From contig NZ_JBAKHX010000012.1 in NCBI RefSeq assembly GCF_036906915.1, forward strand, positions 62,001 to 126,000: a stretch of DNA of 64,000 nt, written 5' to 3'. Numbering within the stretch: the first letter of the stretch is position 1; every line of letters begins with the position of its first letter. Positions 50,910 through 61,200 of the stretch are shown piece after piece. The notes beneath the pieces are model-generated. The model made no database searches. It saw nothing but the letters and a program-made list of their open reading frames with translations, and had not been told where the DNA came from. Origin of the DNA: Phytohabitans sp036906915 (GTDB taxonomy: Bacteria > Actinomycetota > Actinomycetes > Mycobacteriales > Micromonosporaceae). Both the position numbers and the translations under genes were made by a program.

Positions 50910-50928
50910 TTAAGCAAGGCTGTCCTAA
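50910..50928. promoter_or_regulatory. IdeR/DmdR-type iron box 2
   Basis: TTAAGCAAGGCTGTCCTAA agrees with the iron-box consensus at 14 of 19 positions by my alignment. Its centre is 28 bp from that of box 1, so the two dimers lie on nearly opposite faces of the helix, each likely serving one direction. Confidence 0.8.
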
Positions 50929-50956
50929 GTTCGCAACGCCGAGTGATGGGACGGGC

Positions 50957-52234
50957 ATGTCGCAGCTACCGGTGTACGACGTCGTGGGGATCGGCTTCGG
51001 CCCTTCCAACCTGGCGCTCGCCATCGCCTTGACGGAGAGTGAGAGGCCACTCGACGGAGTCTTCCTGGAACGCCAGCCGCGGTTCGGCTGGCACCGGGGG
51101 ATGCTTCTCGACGACGCGACCATGCAGGTCTCGTTCCTCAAAGACCTCGTGACGCTGCGAAACCCCGGCAGCGAGTTCACCTTCCTGCGGTACCTGCACA
51201 GCAGAGGTCGGCTGATCGACTTCATCAACCACAAGAACCTCTTCCCGCTGCGCGTGGAGTTCCACGACTACCTCGAATGGGCCGCCGCCCAGGTCGACGA
51301 CCAGGTGCGGTACGGGCACGAGGTGGTGGCCGTCGAGCCGGTGTCCGGTGAGGACGGCGTCGAGTTCGTCGACGTACGGGTGCGCGCCGGCGACCAGGAG
51401 GCGGTGTACCGGACCCGCAACCTCGTCTTCGCCACCGGCCTGCGGCCCTGCGTACCGGACGGTGTCGCGGTGTCGGACCGGATATGGCACAACAGCGACC
51501 TGCTCGACCGGCTTGCTGGCCTCTCCGAGAAGCCGCGCCGGTTCGTCGTGGTGGGTGCCGGGCAGAGCGCCGCCGAGGTCACCGGCCACCTGCACCAGCG
51601 CTACCCGAACGCCGAGGTGTGCGCGGTCTTCTCCCGGTACGGGTACAGCCCGGCCGACGACAGCTCGTTCGCCAACCGCATCTTCGACCCCGCGGCCGTC
51701 GGCGAGTTCTACGACGCGCCGCAGGACGTCAAGCGGGCCCTGGTCGACTACCACGGCAACACCAACTACTCCGTTGTGGACGTCGACCTCATCGCCGACC
51801 TGTACCGCCGGGTCTATAGGGAAAAGGTGCTGGGTGAGGAGCGGCTCCGGCTATTCAACGTCTCCCGCGTCGTCGAGGCGGTCGAGAACGGTGACAAGGT
51901 CGAGGTGACCGTCGAGTCCCTCGCCACCGGAACGAAGAGCGTGCTCGACGCCGACGTGGTGGTCTACGCGACCGGCTACCAGCCCGCGGACCCCGCGCAC
52001 CTGCTTGGCGGCATCCGCCGGTACTGCCGGCAGGACGAGCGCGGCCGCTTGCGGGTGGCCCGCGACTACCGGGTGGTCACCGCACCCGAGCTGCGCGCCG
52101 GCGTCTATCTGCAGGGCGGCACCGAGCACACGCACGGCATCACGTCGTCGCTGCTGTCGAACACGGCCATGCGGGTCGCCGACATCCTGCGGTCCATCGT
52201 GGAGCGGCAGGCGGTAGGGGTGGCTCGCGCGTGA
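50957..52234 (+). CDS. L-ornithine N5-monooxygenase (CchB-like)
   Basis: 425 residues, flavin-dependent N-hydroxylase family. FAD-binding start VVGIGFGPSNLALAIAL, substrate/flavin segment DDATMQVSFLKDLVTLRNPGSEFTFLRYLH, NADPH site VVVGAGQSAAEVTGHLH and the C-terminal ATGYQPADPAHLL. Converts ornithine to N5-hydroxyornithine, the hydroxamate precursor for the formyltransferase and for the NRPS. ATG 50957; the NRPS gene overlaps its stop by 4 bp (GTGA). Confidence 0.92.
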   Translation: MSQLPVYDVVGIGFGPSNLALAIALTESERPLDGVFLERQPRFGWHRGMLLDDATMQVSFLKDLVTLRNPGSEFTFLRYLHSRGRLIDFINHKNLFPLRVEFHDYLEWAAAQVDDQVRYGHEVVAVEPVSGEDGVEFVDVRVRAGDQEAVYRTRNLVFATGLRPCVPDGVAVSDRIWHNSDLLDRLAGLSEKPRRFVVVGAGQSAAEVTGHLHQRYPNAEVCAVFSRYGYSPADDSSFANRIFDPAAVGEFYDAPQDVKRALVDYHGNTNYSVVDVDLIADLYRRVYREKVLGEERLRLFNVSRVVEAVENGDKVEVTVESLATGTKSVLDADVVVYATGYQPADPAHLLGGIRRYCRQDERGRLRVARDYRVVTAPELRAGVYLQGGTEHTHGITSSLLSNTAMRVADILRSIVERQAVGVARA

Positions 52235-55200
52235 GGCTCGCGACGTTTCCGGAGCTGTTCGAGGCACAGGTCCGGCGGGCGCCCGACGCGGTGGCGCTGG
52301 TGTTCGAGGACACGGAGCTGACGTACGCGCAGCTGAACGCCCGCGCCAACCGGCTCGCACACGCCCTGATCGCCCAGGGGGTGACGCCGGAACGCGTGGT
52401 GGCGCTGGCGCTGCCCCGGTCGGCCGACATGATCGTGGCGCAGGTGGCCGTTCTCAAGGCCGGCGGCGCCTACCTGCCGATCGACCCGGACTACCCGGCC
52501 GAGCGGATCGCGTACATGCTGGCGGACGCCGCACCGGTGTGTCAGCTCTCCACGGTGGACGGTCTCGGTGAGGGGCAGCCGGACACCGACCCCGTGCCAG
52601 GGCTCAGCCCTGGGAACGCCGCGTACGTCATCTACACTTCCGGCTCGACCGGCCGCCCCAAGGGCGTGGTGGTGTCGCACGCGGGCGTCGCGAAGCTCGT
52701 CGCGACCCAGACCGAGCGGCTCGGCGTCGGGCCGCACAGCCGGGTGCTCCAGTTCGCGTCGCCGAGCTTCGACGTGGCGTTCTGGGACCTGTGCCTCGGC
52801 CTGCTCTCGGGTGGCCGCCTCATCGTCGTGCCGGCCGACCGGCGGGTGCCCGGTCCGGCGCTCACCGAGTACGCCCACGCGCACGGCGCCACCTTCATGA
52901 TCCTGCCGCCCGCCCTGCTCGCGGCGCTGCCGGAGGACTGCGCGCTGCCGCCGGGCGCCACCCTGCTCGCCGGCACCGAGCGGGTGTCGCCGGAACTGGT
53001 CGCCCGGTACGCCCGCGACCTGAAGATGTTCAACGCGTACGGCCCGACCGAGGCGACCGTCAACTCCACCCTGGGCTCCTGTGATCCGGACAGGCCGGCC
53101 ACCGGGTCCGTCCCCATCGGAATCGCGGACCCGGGCACCACGGCGTACGTGCTCGATGCCGAGCTGCGCCCGGCAGTCGAGGGTGAGCTTTACCTGGGCG
53201 GCTCCGGCCTGGCGCGCGGCTACCTCGGCCGCCCCGGGCTGACCGCCGAGCGCTTCGTCGCCAACCCGTTCGCGCCGGGGGAGCGGATGTACCGCACCGG
53301 CGACCTCGTGCGGCGGTTGTCGGGCGGGCGGCTGGACTTCCTCGGCCGCGCCGACGACCAGGTCAAGATCCGTGGATACCGGATCGAGCCGGGCGAGATC
53401 GAGACCGTCCTGCGTGGACACCCGGCTGTGGCGCAGGCGGCCGTGGTGGCCCGCGCCGACGGCGGTGGCGCCAAGCGACTGGTCGGGTACGTGGTGCCGG
53501 ACCTCGCCGCGGCGGACCAGGAAACGCTGCTGACCGGCTGGCGGGAGGCGCACGACGCGCTCTTCGCGACCGGAGCCGGCGACATGTTCGCGGGCTGGAC
53601 CAGCAGCTACGACGGTGAGCCGATCCCGCCCGACGAGATGCGGGAGTGGCGGGACGCCACCGTGGCGCGGGTGCTGGGGCTCGGCCCGCGCCGAGTGCTG
53701 GAGATCGGCGTCGGCACTGGACTGGTCCTGACCGGCGTGGCGCCGCACACCGAGGCGTACTGGGGCATCGACCTGTCCAGCGAGGCGGTCGACGCGCTGC
53801 GCGCGCGGGTCGCAGGCCTCGGGCTGAGCGATCGGGTGGAGCTGCGCGCCCAGCCGGCACACGACCTCGGTGACATGCCGTCCGGGTACTTCGACACCGT
53901 CGTCGTCAACTCGGTGGCGCAGTACTTCCCGAGCGCGTCCTACCTGACAGGTGTCCTCTCGAACGCGCTCGACCTCGTGGTGCCGGGCGGCCGGGTGTTC
54001 GTCGGCGACGTGCGCCACCTGCGGCTGCTGCCGTGCCTGCGGGCGGGCGTGCTGGCCTCGCGGTCCGGGGCTGAGCTGGCCGACCCGGCGGCCGTGGCGC
54101 GCGACGTCGCCTGGGAGCGCGAGCTGCTGCTCGACCCCGACTACTTCACCGCCCTCGCCGGTTCCAGCCGCGTCGATGTCCTGCTCAAGCAGGGCCGGCA
54201 CCACAATGAGCTGACCCGGTACCGGTACGACGTGGTGGTACACAAGGGAGTGTCCGCGGCGGGTCTGCCCGCACCGGCCCACCGGTGGGCGGGCCTGGGC
54301 GAGGTCGCGGCGTACCTCGGCGAGCACCAGCCCGAACTGCTGCGCCTCGAAGGCGTGCCCAACGCCCGGCTCGCCTCGGACCTAGCCGCGCTGCGCGGCG
54401 CGCCCGTCCCGGCGGGCGTGGAACCGGAGGCGGTGCGCGAGCTGGCCGAGACGCTCGGGTACCAGGTGACGCTCACCTGGTCGGCGGATGGCGAGGCGGG
54501 CGAGTTCGACGCCGTGTTCTCTCGCGACGGTTCCGGCTGCGCCTACCGCCCCGGCTGCGCGGCTCGCCCGCACGCCAACACCCCGGCGCCGTTCCCGGAC
54601 GTCAACGCGCTCACCCGGGCGGTGCGGTCGCACCTGCGGGAGCGGCTGCCCGAGTACATGCTGCCGGCCGCGATCGTGCCGCTGCACCGGCTGCCGATCG
54701 CGACGAGCGGCAAGCTCGACCGGGCCGCCCTGCCGGCACCCGACTTCGCCGCGCTCGCCGCCGGCCGCCCGCCCCGGGACGCCCGCGAGGAGACCCTCTG
54801 TGGGCTCTGCGCCGAGCTGCTCGACGTGCCGCGGTTGGGTATCGACGACGACTTCTTCGCGCTGGGTGGCGACAGCATCCTCGCCGTCCAGCTCCTCGCG
54901 CGGGCCCGGAAGGCCGGCATCGCGCTGTCGCTGCGTGACGTGTTCCAGCGCCGCACCGTGGCCGCGCTGGCGGCTGCCGCCGGCACGGTGTCGCGTCCAG
55001 CCGTCATGGGAGACCTCGCCGGCGACCTGCCGCTGACCCCGTTGCAGGAGGGCTTCTTCTTCCACGCCCACCTCGACCCGGCGTCCGATGTGTACGCGGT
55101 GCGGCTCATGGTGGAGCTGCACGGCCCGCTCGACGCGGCGGCACTGCGTGACGCGGCACAGGCACTGCTCGACCGGCACGCTCCGCTGCGTGCCGGCTTC

Positions 55201-58200
55201 CACCAGCGCGCCGACGGCCGCGTGGTACAGGTGGTCGCCGACGACGTCGAGGTGCCGTGGCGGGAGGTCGACCTGTCCGGGTACCCGGACAGCGAGCGGG
55301 CCGCGCGCGCGTCGGCGGTCGGCGACGGCGAGCCGTTCGACCTGGGGAAGCCGCCGCTGCTGCGGTTCACCCTGATCCGGGGCGACGAGGCGCGGCACTG
55401 GCTGGCGCTGCGGTTCCACCACATCGTGGCGGACGGCTGGTCGGTGTCGGTGCTGCTGCGCGAGCTGCTGTCCCGGTACGGCGGCGGCGAGTTGCCGGAG
55501 GTCACCCCGTACCCGGCGTACCTGGGCTGGCTGTCGGGGCGCGACCGGACAGCCGCCCTGGACGCCTGGCGGCGCGCCCTCGACGGTGTGGACGAGCCCA
55601 CGCTGCTGGCGAGGGCGGGCGTCGCGGCCGCTCCACGCCCGGCCGAGCTCCGCGTGGCCCTGCCGGCCGAGCTGACCGCCGCCCTGGCCGCCCGCGCCCG
55701 CGAGCGCGGCCTGACCCTCGGCACAGCCATCCAGGGCGCCTGGGGCCTGCTGCTGAGCCGGCTGACCGGCCGCTCCGACGTGGTCTTCGGCACCACCGTG
55801 TCCGGCCGCGCGGCCGAGGTCGACGGCATCGAGTCGATGGTCGGCCTGTTCATCAACACGCTGCCGGTGCGGGTGCGCTGCCGGCCTGAGCAGCCGCTCA
55901 GTCAGGTGCTGGGCCGCCTCCAGGCGGGCCAGACGGATCTGCTGGACCACCAGCACGTCGGGCTGGCCGAGGTGCAGCGCCTCGCCGGCCTGGGCGACCT
56001 CTTCGACACCCTCGTGGTGGTCGAGAACTACCCGGTCGACGGCGAGCTGCACGACCCCAGTGGCGCGCTGCGCGTCACCGGACTGGACTACGTGGACACC
56101 GGCCACTACCCGCTGGCGGTCATCGTGCTGCCCACCGAGCGGCTTGAGCTGCGGCTCAAGCACGACGCCTCTCGGGTCGACGGGGCGGCCGCGCGGCGGA
56201 TCGCCGACCAGCTGGTGCTCGTGCTGTCGGCGATCGCGGCCGACCCCGACCAGCCGACCGGCCGGGTCGACGTGTCCACCATGGAGGAACGATCCCCGCT
56301 GGCCGGCGAGGCGCGCGAGCTCGCGCCGGCCACGCTCGTGGACGCGTTCACCGCACAGGCCGCCCGGCGCCCCGGTGCGACGGCGGTCGTCGAGGATGGG
56401 ACGGCGGTGTCCTTCGGGGAGCTGGATCACCGTTCGTCCGTGCTCGCCGGCCTGCTGCGCGCCCGGGGCGTCGGGCCGGAACAGGTCGTCGCGGTGGCCC
56501 TGCCGCGCTCGCCCGACCTGATCGCCGCGCTGCTCGGGGTGCTCAAGTCGGGCGCCGCCTACCTGCCGGTCGACGTGGACTACCCGGCCGACCGGGTGTC
56601 GTTCATGCTGGCCGACTCCGGTGCCGCCTTCGTGGTGACCCCCGACGTCATGGCTGACCTCGAAGGGGCGCCCGCGCCGGCTGCGGCTCGTCCCGACAGC
56701 CCGGCCTACCTCATCTACACGTCCGGCTCGACCGGTACGCCCAAGGGTGTGCTCGTCACGCACCGTGCCGTGACGGCGCAGCTGGCGTGGGCGCAGGACC
56801 GGTTCCCGCTCGGCCCGGACGACCGGGTGCTGCACCAGCTCTCGGCGAGCTTCGACCCGTCGATCCTGGAGATCTTCTGGCCGCTCGGCGCGGGCGCCAC
56901 TGTGGTGCTCGCCCCGCGCGGGGCGCACCGCGATCCCGGCGTGCTGGCCCGCGTCGTCGCCGAGCACGGCGTCACCACACTCACCACCGTCTCCTCAGTG
57001 CTGGGCGCGTTCGCGGACGCGGCCTCTACGGAGCCTGGTGTATTCGCGAGCCTGCGAAGGGTGTTCGCCGGCGGCGACGCGCTGCCGGCCGAGGTGGCCG
57101 CCCGCTGGCGTGCCGCGACGGGCGTGCCGCTGTACAACGTGTACGGCCCCACCGAGACCGCCATCCAGGTCACCTGCCACGAGGCGGGAGGGGAGCGCGA
57201 CGGCGTCGTCCCCATCGGACGTCCGGTGTGGAACACCTGGCTGTACGTCCTCGACGGCGCGCTGCGCCCCGCGACCATTGGCGAGCTGTACATCGCCGGC
57301 GTCCAACTGGCTCGCGGCTATCACGGCCGGCCGGGCGTGACGGCGGACCGGTTCGTCGCCGACCCGTTCGGCGGGCCGGGTGAGCGGATGTACCGCACCG
57401 GCGACCGCGTCCGGCGGCGCCCCGACGGGACGCTGGAGTACCTCGGACGGGCCGACCAGCAGGTGAAGATCCGCGGCAACCGGGTCGAGCCGGGTGAGGT
57501 CGAGGCGCGCCTGCGCGCCGAGCCGGGGGTCGCCGAGGCAGCCGTCGTGGCGCGCACGGACGGGCCGGGCGGGGCGTGGCTCGTCGGGTACGCGGTACCG
57601 GAATCCGGCGCCACTGTGGACGCCGAGACGCTGCGCGCCGCCCTGGCCGCGACGCTGCCGGCGCCGATGGTGCCGTCCGCGCTCGTCCTGCTGGACGCGT
57701 TGCCGCGCACGCCGAGCGGCAAGGTGGACCGGGCCGCGCTGCCCGCGCCGGTGGCCGAGCGGGCGGCGGCGCGCGCCCCACGCGACGGCCGCGAGCAGAT
57801 CCTCTGCCAGGTATTCGGTGAGGTGCTCGGAGTCGAGGATGTCGGCGTAGCCGACGACTTTTTCGCACTCGGCGGCGACAGCATCCTGTCCATCGCCGTC
57901 GCCAGCCGGGCGCGGGCCGCCGGGCTGGAGGTCGGGCCGCGCGAGGTGTTCACGCACCGGACGCCGGCCGCGCTGGCCGCGTTCGCGGCCACGGCGGGCG
58001 CCGAGAACCAGGCCCTCGGCCGTCCGCTGGTCACCCTCACCGCCGAAGAGCTCGATCGGGTACGCCGGGTGTGCGGCGGCCCGCTCGACGAGGTGTGGCC
58101 GCTCTCACCGCTCCAGGAAGGGCTGTTCTTCCACGCCAGCTACGACAGCGGCGGGATCGACGTGTACACCGCGCAGGCGGCGTTCGACGTGGCGGCCGGG

Positions 58201-61200
58201 CTCGACCCGGAGCGGCTCCGGGCGGCATGCGCGGCGCTGCTGGCCCGCAACCCGGGCACCCGGGCCGGCTTCACCAGCGACGGCCTGTCCCAGCCCGTGC
58301 AGTTCGTGGCCGTCGAGCCCGGCGTGCCGCTGTCCGTTGTGGAGCTGTCGGACCTGGCCGAGCAGGAGCGGTGTGCCCGGCTCGACGAGGTGCTGGCCGA
58401 GGACCGGGCCCGGCGCTTCGACCTAGCGCGCCCGCCGCTGTTCCGGCTGCTGCTGATCCGGCTCGGCGACGCCGGCGACCGCCTCGTCATCAGCCACCAC
58501 GTGCTGGTGTGGGACGGGTGGTCGGCGTCGGTGTTCCTGGAGCAGCTGCTCGGCCTGTACGCCAGCGGCAGCGACGACCGCGACCTGGCGCCCGCGGGCT
58601 CGTACCGCGACTACCTGGCGTGGCTCGGCACCCGCGACACGGCGGCGTCCGCTCGCGCCTGGCACGACGCTCTGGCCGGCCTGGATGAGCCGACCCTCGT
58701 GGGCGGAACACAGACCGGCGCCGGGCTGCCGGAGCGGCTGCGTCTGGAACTCAGCGAGGAGGTCAGCGAGCGGCTGCGTGGCACGGCCCGCCGGCTCGGC
58801 GTCACGCTCAACACGATGCTCAACGCCGCCTGGGCGCTCGTTCTGTCCAACGTGGCCGGCCGCGACGACGTCGTGTTCGGCGCGACGGTGGCCGGTCGCA
58901 CCGCCCCCATCGACCACATAGAGAACGCCATCGGCCTGTTCCTCAACACCGTGCCGGTGCGGGTGGCGTTCGACCCGCGCGAGAGCGTCTCGGCGCTGCT
59001 GCGCAGGCTCCAGGCCGAGCGCACCGCGCTGATGCCGCACGAGTACCTTGGCCTCGGCGACGTGCAGCGGGAAACCTCACACGCGCGGCTCTTCGACACC
59101 CTGTTCGCGCTGCAGAACCTCGGCGACGAGGACGAGCTGGCCGCCCTGCGGGAGCGCCACGGGATCGTCGAGGTCGGCAGCGTCGACGCGACCCACTACC
59201 CGCTGGCGGTCGTGGTGACCCCGGCGCACCGGCTGCGCGCCACGCTCGCGTACCGGCAGGACGTGCTCGACGCCGGCCTGGCGGCGCAGGTGCTGGACCG
59301 GTTCGCCGCCGCGCTCGACGCCCTGGTGTCCGACGTCAACGCACCGGTCGGCGGCCTCGACGTGCTACCGGGCAGCGAGCGTGACCGGCTGGCCCGGGAC
59401 TGGGACGCCACCGCGCACCCGGTCGGCGACGAGACCGTGGCCGACCTGCTCGCCGCCCAGGCGGCGCGCACGCCCGACGAGGTGGCGCTGGTATTCGGTG
59501 CCGAGCGGGTCAGCTACGCGGACCTGGACGCGCGAGTCAACCGCATGGCGAGGCTGCTCGCCCGACGGGGCGCCGCGCCGGAAGCCGTCGTCGGGCTGGC
59601 GCTGCCCCGCTCCATCGACATGGTGGTGGCGCTGTTCGCCGTGCTGCGCACCGGCGCCGCGTACCTGCCGCTGGAGCTGGACCACCCGGTCGAGCGGCTG
59701 GCCATGATGCTCGACGACGCGCGGCCGGTGTGCGTGCTGTCGACCCGCGCGGTGGCGGCCAGGCTGCCCGGCGAGTGCGTCGCCGTGGACGACCCGGCGG
59801 TGGTCGCTGAACTGTCCACTTTGAAGGCCGCGCCGCTGGACCGGCGGTTCCCGCTGGAGCACCCGGCGTACGTCATCTACACCTCCGGCTCGACGGGCCG
59901 GCCGAAGGGCGTCGTCACGCCGTACCGCGGCCTGACCAACATGCAGCTGAACCACCGCGAGGCCATCTTCGACCCGACGATCGAGTCGGCGGGTGGCCGC
60001 CGCCTGCGCATCGCCCACACCGTGTCGTTCGCGTTCGACATGTCGTGGGAGGAGCTGCTCTGGCTCGTCGAGGGCCACGAGGTGCACGTCTGTGACGAGG
60101 AGCTGCGCCGCGACGCGGAGGCGCTGGTCGCGTACTGCCACCGGCACCAGATCGACGTGGTCAACGTGACGCCGACGTACGCGCACCACCTCTTCGCGGA
60201 AGGGCTGCTGGACGGAGCGCACCGGCCGCCGCTCGTGCTGCTCGGCGGCGAGGCGGTCTCGGACGCGGTGTGGGCGCGGCTGCGCGACACCGAGGGCACC
60301 TTCGGATACAACCTGTACGGGCCGACCGAGTACACCATCAACACTCTCGGCGGTGGCACCCTCGACAGCGACACCCCGACCGTCGGCCGTCCTATCTGGA
60401 ACACCCGCGCGCACATCCTCGACACCTGGCTGCGGCCGGTGCCGGACGGAGCGGCCGGTGAGCTGTACATCAGTGGTGTCGGGCTGGCGCGCGGCTACCT
60501 CGACCGGCCGGGGCTGACCGCGCACCGGTTCGTCGCGGACCCGTTCGGGCCGCCCGGCGGCCGTATGTACCGCACCGGCGACCTGGTGCGCCGCCGGCCC
60601 GACGGAAACATCGACTTCCTCGGCCGCACCGACGACCAGATCAAGATCCGGGGGTACCGGGTCGAGCTGGGCGAGATCGAGTCGGTCCTCGGGGCGCACG
60701 AGCAGGTGGCGCAGGCGGCGGTCGCCGTCCGCGACGACCGGCTGATCGGGTACGTCGTGCCGGCCCCGCTCTCGTCGGAGCGGGCCGAGGTCGAGCGGGC
60801 CCAGATCGGTGAGTGGCAGCAGATCTACGACGCCGAGTACGCCGCGATCGGCACGGCCCTGTCCAAGGAGGACTTCTCCGGCTGGGACAGCAGCTACGAC
60901 GGGCAGCCGATCCCGCTTTCCGACATGCGGGAGTGGCGCGATACCACGGTCGCGCACATCAGATCACTGAATCCCCGGCGTGTCCTGGAGATCGGCGTCG
61001 GTAGTGGACTCCTGCTTGGCCGGCTCGCACCCGACTGCGAGGCGTACTGGGGCACCGACTTCGCGCCCTCGGTCATCGAGGCGCTGCGCGCCGCGGTCGC
61101 GGCCGACCCGCGTCTCGCGGGCCGGGTCGAGCTGCGCTGCCAGCCGGCCGACGACCTGTCCGGGCTGCCGGGCGGCTTCTTCGACACCGTCGTCGTCAAC

